DNA of 48,850 bases from Alicyclobacillus mali (GTDB taxonomy: Bacteria; Bacillota; Bacilli; Alicyclobacillales; Alicyclobacillaceae), in the NCBI RefSeq assembly GCF_017329565.1, contig NZ_JAFMTT010000019.1; one strand, given 5' to 3'. This document shows, piece after piece, positions 1 through 7,625 of this stretch. Each line of letters begins with the position of its first letter. Position 1 is the stretch's first letter. A program made the position numbers and the translations under genes. A model generated the notes under the pieces. It saw only the letters and a program-made list of their open reading frames with translations, was not told the origin of the DNA and ran no database searches.

Positions 1-115
1 GGTGAAGTACGTCTTACGTGAACTTTCCAGGATTTCGTTTACGGTGGCCTAATCAATCTACCCAGTGGGGTCTTCCCCTACGACAACTTGACACGGCCGT
101 TTTGAGCCACGCGGC

Positions 116-144
116 TTGTGCCTTCCGAACTGCGATGATACACT
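116..144 (+). promoter_or_regulatory. Candidate SigA-type promoter of the thiamin-regulated transporter operon
   Basis: TTGTGC (116-121) and TACACT (139-144) are separated by 17 bases and lie just upstream of the TPP riboswitch, so the transcript would begin about where the leader must begin. No experimental start is known. Confidence 0.5.
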
Positions 145-173
145 GAAGTCGAACAATTTCATCGTGAGAAGGG

Positions 174-252
174 CCTAGGGGTGCCGGAAGGCTGAGAGGC
201 GGACATCCGCCAACCCTGTGGACTCGATCTGGGTAATACCAGCGTGAGGAAG
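174..252 (+). promoter_or_regulatory. TPP riboswitch (THI element)
   Basis: The conserved THI-box segments appear in order: TAGGGGTGCC (175-184), GGCTGAGA, a small internal hairpin GGCGGACATCCGCC, AACCC, and GATCTGGGTAATACCAGCG. These form the pyrimidine- and pyrophosphate-sensing helices of the thiamin pyrophosphate aptamer. An intrinsic terminator follows directly and then the vitamin transporter gene, so ligand binding most likely causes transcription termination when TPP is plentiful. Confidence 0.93.
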
Positions 253-272
253 TGCCCGTCATCGTCCATGTG

Positions 273-310
273 CGCCCTTTTCCCTGCGTGGTGAAAAGGG
301 CGTTTTCGTT
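273..310 (+). terminator. Riboswitch expression-platform terminator
   Basis: Perfect 10-bp arms CGCCCTTTTC (273-282) and GAAAAGGGCG (293-302) are followed by TTTTCGTT. The hairpin lies between the TPP aptamer and ykoE, in the usual position for a ligand-controlled terminator. Confidence 0.85.
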
Positions 311-361
311 GTGGCGTGCGGCGCTCCCAGGGCCTGTTCCACGAAAGGGGAGCGAAATACG

Positions 362-931
362 ATGTCGAGGTGGAAGCTGCGCGAAGTCATCCTGATGGTT
401 GTATTGGCCATTGTCTGCGGAGGCATTTACCGCGTGTGGGACGTGCTGTACGCCCTCATCCCGGCGACCGCGTACGCGCTTCAGGGCGTGATGACGGGGC
501 TCTGGATGATCGCCGGCGTGATGGTTCCGTACATCGTGCGGCGCCCAGGTGCGGCGCTCATCGCGGAGCTGGTGGCGGCGGCCGTGGAGCTTTTGCTCGG
601 CGAGCAGTGGGGGCTCGCCAACATGATCTCGGGCCTCATTCAGGGCGTCGGTTCGGAAATTGCCTTCCTCATCTTCGCCTATCGCGTGTGGAATACGGGC
701 ACCTGTGCTCTGTCTGGGGTGCTGGCGTCTGTGGCTTTCATGTTTCAATGGTACTTCCAATACGGCGGCGACAAACTGCACCTCGGCACGCAGATCGCGT
801 TTGTCGTCATCTCGCTTGTGAGCGGCGCGGTGCTCGGCGGCCTGTTGCCGAAGGCGCTCGCGGATGCGCTTGCCCGCACCGGCGCGCTGCGCAATTACGA
901 GATCGCCAAGCGGTCGGTGAAGTCGGCATGA
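362..931 (+). CDS. ykoE: ECF transporter S component, YkoE family (thiamin precursor uptake)
   Basis: This is an integral membrane protein of 189 residues, the substrate-binding (S) subunit of an energy-coupling factor importer. In the YkoE family the cargo is thiamin or its hydroxymethylpyrimidine moiety. The sequence is almost wholly hydrophobic helices, with charged loops and a basic C-terminus. The ATG at 362 follows AAAGGGGAG at a suitable distance; an upstream GTG at 311 in the same frame lies next to the terminator and is less likely. The stop overlaps the start of the energizing protein (ATGA), so the two are translationally coupled. The TPP riboswitch upstream supports a thiamin-related substrate. 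Confidence 0.88.
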   Translation: MSRWKLREVILMVVLAIVCGGIYRVWDVLYALIPATAYALQGVMTGLWMIAGVMVPYIVRRPGAALIAELVAAAVELLLGEQWGLANMISGLIQGVGSEIAFLIFAYRVWNTGTCALSGVLASVAFMFQWYFQYGGDKLHLGTQIAFVVISLVSGAVLGGLLPKALADALARTGALRNYEIAKRSVKSA

Positions 932-3222
932 CCATCGCGGCTGCAGGGATCGAGCGGGCCCTGGCCCTCGAGGTGCGCGACCTGACCGTGACGTACGAGG
1001 AGGCGTCGGAGCCCGCGCTCGCCGGCGTGTCGTTCTCGCTTTCAAAAGGCGAATGCCTGCTACTCATCGGCCCGAGCGGCTGCGGCAAGAGCACGCTCGC
1101 CATGGCCATCGCGGGCATCCTGCCGCGGTCCATTGAGGCGCGGGTGGAGGGCGAAGTTCGGCTCGCGCCCGAGCTCGCGGAGCCAGGCAAGATTGGCTAC
1201 GTGTTTCAGGATCCGGATCTCCAGTTCTGCATGCATCGGGTGGACGACGAGATCGCCTTCGGCCTCGAAAACCTGCGGGTTTCGCGCGACGAGATGGCGC
1301 CCCGCATGCAAAGCGCCTTGGCGGCCGTGGGACTCGACGTGGCTCTGGCCACGCGACACAGCGTCTTTTCCGGCGGCATGAAGCAGAAGCTCGCCGTTGC
1401 ATCCGCGCTCGCCATGGACGCGGATCTCGTCATCCTCGACGAACCGACCGCGAATCTGGATCCCGACTCGCGCCGCCACGTCTACGACGTCATCCGCCGC
1501 TTGAAGGAGGCGGGGAAGACGGTGATGGTCATCGAGCACCGGTACGAGCCGTTCCTCGATGTTGCGGACGTGGTGGTGGAACTTGCGCCGGGCGGGCGCG
1601 TGCGGGCCATGTATCGACCGGAGGAGGCGCCGCGCCGGGCACCGAGGCAAAGGCGCCGGAGAGCGACGGTGCACGCGGACAAAGCGCCTGTCGTCGAGGC
1701 GCGCGACCTCGCCCTCCGCTACGGGCCGCGCGACGTGTGGCGGGACGTTAACCTTTCGGTCCGGCCCGGCGAGTGGCTCGCGGTGTTGGGACCAAATGGC
1801 GCTGGCAAGTCGTCGCTGCTCGAGGTGCTCGCGGGACTCCGGCGGCCCACGGCGGGCGAGGTGCGCTACCGCGGCGAGCTGGTTCACCGGATGCCGGCGA
1901 AAGCCCGTTACGGCCGCATCGCCTATGCATTTCAAAACCCGGAGTACCAGTTCTTGTACGAGCGCGTGGCGGACGAGATCGCCGGGCGCGTGCTCGGGGA
2001 CGAGGTGCCGGACGACGTGGAGCGCGAGCTTCAGGCGTTTGGGCTTGCGGGCTGCGCCCATCTGTCGCCGTTTGGCATCAGCCAGGGGCAGAAGCGGCGC
2101 CTCGCCATGGCCGTCATGATGCGCCAAGGCGCGGACGTGTGGCTCGTCGACGAGCCCACCTATGGCCAGGACGAGGCGTCGGAGCGAATGATCCTCGAAA
2201 GGCTCGATGCGCTTTGCGAGGCGGGCAAGGCCGTGATCGCCGTGACACATGATTTGGATCTCGTCGCGGCTCACGCGGATCGGGTGATGGTGCTGGCTGA
2301 CGGAGGCGTGTTGTACGACGGGCCGCCGGAGGCGTTGCTGCGAAATCAAGAGCTGTTGCGGCGGGCGCACCTGGATGAGACGGCGCCCGTGGAGCGAAGC
2401 CGTGTGCAAGCCGACGGGGGTGTGCCCGAGCGCGAGGCGGACGATCCGCCTGCGAAGTCGTCATCGTCCGGGCGCCGGGCGAGATCGCCCCTGCGGCGCT
2501 GGCACCCCGATGTGAAGGCCGTCGCGCTTTTGTGCGTCGCAGCGGTCGCGCTTTGCGCGCGCACGTTTGCCGCAGAGGGGTGGATCTGGGCGCTCGTCGG
2601 CGCGCTGGCCTTCGGGTTAGGCTGGCTGTCGCCGTGGAAGCTCGTCAAGCGCCTGTCGCCGCTTGTGCTGATTTACGCGGTGTACTTGTGGGCGTTTGCG
2701 GCCAATGCAGCGGCGCCGCCGGGTACGCGTGTGGTGCACTGGCTCTGGTTTGGTCTGAGCGCGTACGGCTTCACGCAGGGGCTGCTCGTCGTGCTGCGGA
2801 CCTTCGCGACGGTGGTCCTCGCGTATGTGCTTGTGGCCACGACGGACGGCACCGATTTCATGGTCGGCCTGTCGCAGTCGTTCCGCCTACCGCCCAAACT
2901 GTCGTATGGCGCCATGGCCGGCACAGGCTTTCTCGGCCGCTTCAAGCACGATCTCGACGTCTTCCGCATGGCGCGCCGCGTGCGCGGGCGGGAGGGCTGG
3001 TGGCTTCTTCGCCCGGTCCGATACGCTCTTCCACTTCTCGCGCAATCCATCCGGGTGAGCGAGCGGCTCGCCATCGCCATGGAAGCGCGGGGATTCTTCG
3101 GACCGCCGGCGGAGCGCTGGGACGCCAGGACGTACTGGCGCCACATTCGGCTTAGGGCGGCGGACGTCGTCGCGGCAGGGGCTGTGGTTGCCGCCGCGGT
3201 CGCATGCCTGTGGGCGCATTGA
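928..3222 (+). CDS. Fused ECF energizing module: two ABC ATPases plus EcfT-like permease (YkoD-YkoC fusion)
   Basis: This 764-residue protein powers the adjacent YkoE. The first ATPase has Walker A GPSGCGKS (48-55), signature FSGGMKQK (147-154) and Walker B LVILDEPT. The second has Walker A GPNGAGKS (288-295), an unusual signature ISQGQKRR (384-391) and WLVDEPT. A charged linker (about 485-525) leads into a transmembrane domain (about 526-764) with the AMEARGF motif of EcfT coupling helices. In Bacillus subtilis YkoD (two ATPases) and YkoC (T component) are separate; here all three are one chain. The ORF is continuous with no sign of frameshift. Its ATG overlaps the ykoE stop. Confidence 0.9.
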   Translation: MTIAAAGIERALALEVRDLTVTYEEASEPALAGVSFSLSKGECLLLIGPSGCGKSTLAMAIAGILPRSIEARVEGEVRLAPELAEPGKIGYVFQDPDLQFCMHRVDDEIAFGLENLRVSRDEMAPRMQSALAAVGLDVALATRHSVFSGGMKQKLAVASALAMDADLVILDEPTANLDPDSRRHVYDVIRRLKEAGKTVMVIEHRYEPFLDVADVVVELAPGGRVRAMYRPEEAPRRAPRQRRRRATVHADKAPVVEARDLALRYGPRDVWRDVNLSVRPGEWLAVLGPNGAGKSSLLEVLAGLRRPTAGEVRYRGELVHRMPAKARYGRIAYAFQNPEYQFLYERVADEIAGRVLGDEVPDDVERELQAFGLAGCAHLSPFGISQGQKRRLAMAVMMRQGADVWLVDEPTYGQDEASERMILERLDALCEAGKAVIAVTHDLDLVAAHADRVMVLADGGVLYDGPPEALLRNQELLRRAHLDETAPVERSRVQADGGVPEREADDPPAKSSSSGRRARSPLRRWHPDVKAVALLCVAAVALCARTFAAEGWIWALVGALAFGLGWLSPWKLVKRLSPLVLIYAVYLWAFAANAAAPPGTRVVHWLWFGLSAYGFTQGLLVVLRTFATVVLAYVLVATTDGTDFMVGLSQSFRLPPKLSYGAMAGTGFLGRFKHDLDVFRMARRVRGREGWWLLRPVRYALPLLAQSIRVSERLAIAMEARGFFGPPAERWDARTYWRHIRLRAADVVAAGAVVAAAVACLWAH

Positions 3223-3244
3223 GGCCCGGATATCCCCGGGCCTC
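3221..3244 (+). terminator. GC-rich hairpin after the transporter gene, no T-tract
   Basis: GAGGCCCGG (3221-3229) pairs with CCGGGCCTC (3236-3244) around a 6-nt loop at the transporter stop codon. No U-run follows, so its terminator role is uncertain. Confidence 0.35.
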
Positions 3245-3370
3245 GGCCATGAGGAACTTGTCCGGACGACTTGGTGAACTGATGGCCGCGAGGCCACATT
3301 TCCCACGGGCAAGGGCGGAATTTGTGGTATCATAGGAACGTCGGCTGAAAACATGGAGTGGGAGTGGGAC

Positions 3371-5368
3371 ATGATGCCCTTCACAGAGGTCGATCAACTG
3401 GCAGTCAACACGATTCGCACGCTGTCGATTGACGCAGTCGAGCGGGCGAATTCCGGCCATCCGGGCTTGCCGATGGGCGCCGCGCCGATGGCCTACGTGC
3501 TTTGGACAAGGTTTATGAAGCACAATCCCGCGAACCCAAAATGGGCGGACCGGGATCGGTTTGTGCTGTCCGCGGGCCACGGGTCGATGTTGCTCTACTC
3601 GCTGCTGCATCTGTCCGGCTACGACGTCACGCTGGATGATCTCAAACAGTTTCGCCAATGGGGCTCGAAGACGCCGGGGCATCCGGAGTACGGGCACACG
3701 CCGGGCGTCGAGGCGACCACAGGGCCCTTGGGTCAGGGCATCGCGATGGCGGTTGGCATGGCGATAGCCGAGCGGTTCCTGGCGGCGAAGTTCAACCGCG
3801 ACGGTCACGACGTGATCGATCACTATACATACGTCCTGTGCGGCGACGGGGACTTGATGGAGGGGATCAGCGCGGAGGCGAGCTCGCTCGCGGGGCACCT
3901 GAAGCTGAACCGCCTTATCGTGCTCTACGACTCCAACAGCATCTCCCTCGACGGCCCCACCGATTGGGCGTTCACCGAGGACGTGAAGAAGCGGTACGAG
4001 GCATACGGGTGGAACGTGTTGCGCGTCGAGGACGGCAACAACCTGGACGAGATCGAGGCGGCCATCGCCAAGGCGAGATCGTTCACGAATGCGCCGACGC
4101 TCATTGAGGTGCGGACCATCATCGGGTACGGCGCGCCGAAGAAGCAGGGCACGGCCGGCGCGCACGGCAGCCCGCTTGGGAAGGAAGAGGCGCAGGCCGC
4201 CAAGGCCGCGTACGGCTGGCACTACGAAGAGGATTTCTACGTGCCGGACGAGGTGCGCAAGCTGTTCGCCGAAGTGAAGGAAAAGGGCGCGAAGGCGGAG
4301 GCGGCGTGGAACGACGCCTTCCAGGCGTACGCCAAGGCGCATGCCGATCTCGCCCGCACCTTCGAGCAGGCGTTCGCGGGCAAGGTCGATGTCGACTTCG
4401 ACAAGGTCCTTCCGGAGTTCAATGAGGCCATTGCTACGCGCGAGGCGTTCGGCAAGGTCGTCAACGCCATCGCCCCGCACATTCCGACGTTGCTCGGCGG
4501 ATCGGCCGACTTGTCGAAGTCGAACAACACGATGATCAAGGACGAGGATCACTTCAAGGCGCCGGATTACGCGGGGAAGAACGTGTTTTACGGCGTCCGC
4601 GAGCACGCGATGGGCGCGATGATGAACGGCATCTGCCTGCACGGCGGCGTGTTCCCGTACGCGGGCACGTTCCTCGTGTTCGTCGATTATCTGCGCCCGG
4701 CGGTTCGCCTCGCGGCCCTCATGCAGCAGCCGTCGCTCTTCGTCCTGACGCACGACTCCATCGCCGTGGGCGAGGACGGACCGACGCACGAGCCCATCGA
4801 ACAGCTGCCGTCGCTTCGCGCCATCCCTGGGTTGCGCGTGTTCCGCCCTGCGGACGGCACCGAGACGGCGCTGGCGGTGAAATACGCGCTGACGCACCGC
4901 GACAAGCCTGTGGCGCTCGCGCTCACCCGCCAGAAGGTGCCGGCGCTCGCTGAAGTGAAGGCGCACGAGGGCGACTTCGATCGCGGCGGCTACATCGTCT
5001 TCCAGCACGAGGATGGCTCAGATCTCGCGCTTTTGGCTTCCGGCTCCGAGGTCCAGCTCGTGCTCGAGGCGGGCAAGCGGCTCGCGCAGGAGGGCGTGAA
5101 GGTTCGGGTCGTCTCGTTCCCGTCCATCGACGTGTTCCTGGAGCAAGACGCATCCTATCGCGAGTCGGTGCTGCCGAGCGCGCTGCGCAAGCGCCTTGCG
5201 GTGGAGATGGCGCACCCGATGAGCTGGTACGAGTTCGTCGGCTTGGACGGCAAGGTGCTCGGCATCGATCGCTTCGGCGCCTCGGCGCCCGGCGATGTCG
5301 TCGTGCGCGAGTACGGCTTCACGGTCGATCACGTCTACGAGTTGGCCAAGGAGCTCATCGGGCGCTGA
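3371..5368 (+). CDS. tkt: Transketolase
   Basis: Thiamin-diphosphate enzyme of the non-oxidative pentose phosphate pathway, 665 residues, the usual length. It carries the N-terminal GHPGLPMGAAP segment, the diphosphate/metal-binding GDGDLMEG motif and the C-terminal pyrimidine-binding domain with FYGVREHAMG. An in-frame ATG exists at 3353, but the purine-rich GGAGTGGGAG (3356-3365) is a good ribosome site for the ATG at 3371, giving an N-terminus matching other transketolases. A possible extended -10 (TGGTATCAT, 3325-3333) lies just upstream. It is monocistronic, closed by a strong terminator. Its cofactor is TPP, the end product of the pathway sensed by the riboswitch upstream, but no shared control is visible. 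Confidence 0.96.
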   Translation: MMPFTEVDQLAVNTIRTLSIDAVERANSGHPGLPMGAAPMAYVLWTRFMKHNPANPKWADRDRFVLSAGHGSMLLYSLLHLSGYDVTLDDLKQFRQWGSKTPGHPEYGHTPGVEATTGPLGQGIAMAVGMAIAERFLAAKFNRDGHDVIDHYTYVLCGDGDLMEGISAEASSLAGHLKLNRLIVLYDSNSISLDGPTDWAFTEDVKKRYEAYGWNVLRVEDGNNLDEIEAAIAKARSFTNAPTLIEVRTIIGYGAPKKQGTAGAHGSPLGKEEAQAAKAAYGWHYEEDFYVPDEVRKLFAEVKEKGAKAEAAWNDAFQAYAKAHADLARTFEQAFAGKVDVDFDKVLPEFNEAIATREAFGKVVNAIAPHIPTLLGGSADLSKSNNTMIKDEDHFKAPDYAGKNVFYGVREHAMGAMMNGICLHGGVFPYAGTFLVFVDYLRPAVRLAALMQQPSLFVLTHDSIAVGEDGPTHEPIEQLPSLRAIPGLRVFRPADGTETALAVKYALTHRDKPVALALTRQKVPALAEVKAHEGDFDRGGYIVFQHEDGSDLALLASGSEVQLVLEAGKRLAQEGVKVRVVSFPSIDVFLEQDASYRESVLPSALRKRLAVEMAHPMSWYEFVGLDGKVLGIDRFGASAPGDVVVREYGFTVDHVYELAKELIGR

Positions 5369-5390
5369 AAGGCCGGGATTGTTGAAACGC

Positions 5391-5437
5391 AGGCCATCCG
5401 ACCGGACGCTTTGGTCCGGCGGATGGCCTTTTATTTT
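5391..5437 (+). terminator. Intrinsic terminator of tkt
   Basis: AGGCCATCCG-(A)-CCGGAC pairs with GTCCGG-CGGATGGCCT around a short loop (one bulged A) and is followed by TTTTATTTT. It also marks the boundary to AT-rich accessory DNA. Confidence 0.9.
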
Positions 5438-5448
5438 GGGTAGCGAGA

Positions 5449-6114
5449 TTATAAACCTCGAAGTTCCTTGCCCATTTTGCGAATGACATCATTCGCAATT
5501 ACCCAACATACTCCAAACGCTGTGAGATAAACGTTATTTGCGAAATCGAACCATCTTCCTTGATTGAGCGATTTTATGAAATAGAAGAGAAGAACCAAGA
5601 ACACTAAAACCGAAATGCTGATGCCAGTTGTTTTTAGGAAGTTGTTTTTGTAGATTGTCAAGGCTCTCGAAAAACATCGAAGTGCAGAGCGGTCCCGGAA
5701 GCTACAAAGAAAAGCAAGACCGCTTGCTCCAAACGCCAACACCGAAAAACACACCAGAATCAGCAGCCAAAGAAACCATCGAAGGGATGGAAAAGGGTTG
5801 TCATTCATCGAACGAAAACAAAAATTCGATGCAAAAAACAGGATGTATGCTAATATACTGACTCGAAGAAAGACAAAGAAATCCCTTAACGTCGGCAGCC
5901 TCATTCTGCCGAGATGGATAAAGTCCCGCGCGAAAGGAACTGAAAAGGCGTTTGCCAATACGGGCATCAACACGACAAACATTGGGGCAATGACTCCGTA
6001 CGTTGAATTCGTAATGGGTCCGTAATTGACGAAGGAACTCACCAGTTCTTCGGCAACGGTCCATAAAGCCGCGACGACCATGGAAACCAGATACCTGTAC
6101 AACACAGTCATCAT
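5449..6114 (-). CDS. Polytopic membrane protein of unknown function
   Basis: A 221-residue protein with about six hydrophobic segments, for example around LYRYLVSMVVAALW, VIAPMFVVLMPVLANAF, FLWLLILVCFSVLAFG and VLVFLVLLFYFI. I do not recognise a family. The frame is open further upstream (to 6216), but the MMTVLYRYL start near 6114 puts the first membrane helix close to the N-terminus; GGAAGTG lies just upstream as a weak ribosome site. Base composition is clearly lower in GC than the flanking tkt and lysR, and codon use differs, pointing to horizontal acquisition. It is convergent with tkt. Confidence 0.6.
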   Translation of the reverse strand: MMTVLYRYLVSMVVAALWTVAEELVSSFVNYGPITNSTYGVIAPMFVVLMPVLANAFSVPFARDFIHLGRMRLPTLRDFFVFLRVSILAYILFFASNFCFRSMNDNPFPSLRWFLWLLILVCFSVLAFGASGLAFLCSFRDRSALRCFSRALTIYKNNFLKTTGISISVLVFLVLLFYFIKSLNQGRWFDFANNVYLTAFGVCWVIANDVIRKMGKELRGL

Positions 6115-6321
6115 GGACACTTCCAGTTCTTCATTCTGCATGCTTTGTACATACCACACCAATGAATTTCCTGTACATAGATCAAGTGATACTTGTGCGT
6201 GTCGGTTTGCATGCACGCATAGGGTGTGTCAAGCGTTCTGTGTAGACTCCATTTCGAAGCGATTACTCTTGTAGCGAGTACCAGGATGTCGTACCTATGT
6301 GTGAGGCAGGGGGAATGATTC

Positions 6322-6759
6322 TTGCTCAAGAGGCTGTCCACTTCAGAGTTCAAGAATTATATTCACGAATTACACGAGAAGTTGAGAGTACCTGCATCTA
6401 GGGATGGGGTATTTCGCGAACTCGATGTATATTTTGGGCCATCTCGTCCTCAAAACTCAGAAGGGGCCTTTGCGTTCACCGACGAATACGGCTATCATTA
6501 CGCCTTTTCCGAGAAGGGTAAAGTTAGAATCCACAAAGTGAGTGACGATATATTCGATGCTTCATACTGGATTCTATCAGATCAAATATTCGAAATGGCC
6601 CTTGACTATGCCACATACCACCAGACCCCTGGTCGTGACTTTAGACGCCTTCTCTTTGCAAAAGAACTGGAACTTTTCAAAGCTCTGGGGCCTAACTACG
6701 TAAAGCGTGCTGAAATAGCAATTGACGAGATTTTAAAGCGAGAACCATATCGCGATTAA
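6322..6759 (+). CDS. Imm63-like immunity protein
   Basis: A 145-residue soluble protein resembling the Imm63 family, immunity proteins that neutralise nuclease-type toxins of polymorphic toxin systems. The recognisable features are YGYHYAFSEKGKVRI (57-71), the SYWILSD segment, an alpha-helical MALDYATYH stretch and the characteristic DFRRLLFAKELELF (106-119). It starts at TTG 6322, preceded by GGCAGGGGGA at 7-nt spacing. No toxin gene or secretion module is found near it, so it is an orphan that may protect against other cells. It is AT-rich like its neighbours. Family assignment rests on motif memory only. Confidence 0.65.
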   Translation: MLKRLSTSEFKNYIHELHEKLRVPASRDGVFRELDVYFGPSRPQNSEGAFAFTDEYGYHYAFSEKGKVRIHKVSDDIFDASYWILSDQIFEMALDYATYHQTPGRDFRRLLFAKELELFKALGPNYVKRAEIAIDEILKREPYRD

Positions 6760-6816
6760 TTCTGTGTACACCCAAAACAATGGAACAATAAGTAACATTG
6801 GTAAGCAGGTGTCTCC

Positions 6817-7041
6817 TTGGCGAGATCGAAAGCAGCTCAACAACTCTATAATGTGTATCGTACTATTATGGTCATGATGGCAGCGGGATTTGGCTTCGTT
6901 TTTCTGAACTCGATCCCCTGGGTACATGCACACTTGACCTGGGTTATGTGGTGCCTTCTCGCCGTGATGGATGCTTGGTGTGCAATACTACTTGTCGTTT
7001 TCTATAAAAGATTCTTATTCTTTTATAGAAAAGGTCTATAG
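6817..7041 (+). CDS. Small two-helix membrane protein, unknown
   Basis: A 74-residue protein with two predicted transmembrane helices (about 17-31 and 41-61) and a basic, aromatic C-terminus (YKRFLFFYRKG). It starts at TTG 6817 after AGGTG at 6-nt spacing. It follows the Imm63-like gene in the same direction by 57 bases and shares its AT-rich composition, so the two may be co-transferred. No family recognised. Confidence 0.5.
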   Translation: MARSKAAQQLYNVYRTIMVMMAAGFGFVFLNSIPWVHAHLTWVMWCLLAVMDAWCAILLVVFYKRFLFFYRKGL

Positions 7042-7074
7042 ATACTCCATATGTGCCCGTCATCCCCCTCTTGA

Positions 7075-7290
7075 GCGAGATCACACATTCTCGCTGGGAG
7101 GAGATTTGTCATATCCAGGTGTGTCCGTTGCGGTCGCTCACTCCGCTTACGACCATCCAGTATTCGCCGCGGTGCGGGGCCTGCGTGCGCGAACTGCGCA
7201 AGGCCGTGGTTGATATCCTTTTTCATCTTGCGGTGGAGTACACCAACGAGGGTTATCGCTTTTCAAACCGCGAATTCTAGCAGCGCTTGA
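7075..7290 (+). pseudogene. Remnant of a small zinc-motif protein (CxxCGR...RGxGPxC), start codon lost
   Basis: This frame is open from after a stop at 7072 to TGA at 7288. It encodes CVRCGRSL followed by SSIRRGAGPACANCARPW, a Cys pattern like the small zinc-binding modules (DUF6011-like) found in phage and plasmid proteins. No ATG, GTG or TTG occurs in frame. A strong ribosome site GGGAGGAGAT (7096-7105) stands 5 nt before an ATA codon (7111), as if an ATG had mutated to ATA. Translation from ATA cannot be excluded. Confidence 0.4.
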
Positions 7291-7392
7291 GCGCTGGGAT
7301 TGAATGAGTCCAGCGCGTCCTAGTGGCCGGAGACGGGATCGCCGGCCCGAACCGTTGAGACGGAGGACGCCCCGCGCGGCGGACCTGCGCCG

Positions 7393-7614
7393 GTGGACAA
7401 CCTGGACGACGCGTTGCATGAGGCGACGGAATTGTGCGCGTTTGTGACGCACAGCCGGAACCCAATGGTGCAGAAGGCGTTCGAGCGGCTCAATGCGCTG
7501 TTGGACACGTTCAAGGACAGCTCGCAGTTCAAGTGCTACCTGACGTTTGCGGCGCGTGCCGCGGTACAGCTTCCACAACGTCATGCGGATCTACGCCCAG
7601 CGCCCGAGCGCCAC
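7393..7614 (+). pseudogene. Frameshifted 5' fragment of an ArdC/DUF1738-type N-terminal domain
   Basis: From GTG 7393 the frame encodes helical residues ending in KCYLTFAAR. One frameshift near 7555 then leads into RYSFHNVMRIYAQRPSAT, which matches the hallmark of ArdC-type ssDNA-binding or antirestriction N-terminal domains (RYSxxNxxxIxxQRPxAT). The remaining two thirds of such a protein are missing, and the fragment runs into the 3' end of the lysR gene. It is therefore debris of a plasmid or integrative element rather than an active gene. Confidence 0.5.
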
Positions 7615-7625
7615 GTGCGATTCCA

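Noticed and set aside
3152..5008. A 618-codon minus-strand frame opposite transketolase
   Set aside because: Mirror of tkt codons, no ribosome site and no recognisable motif.
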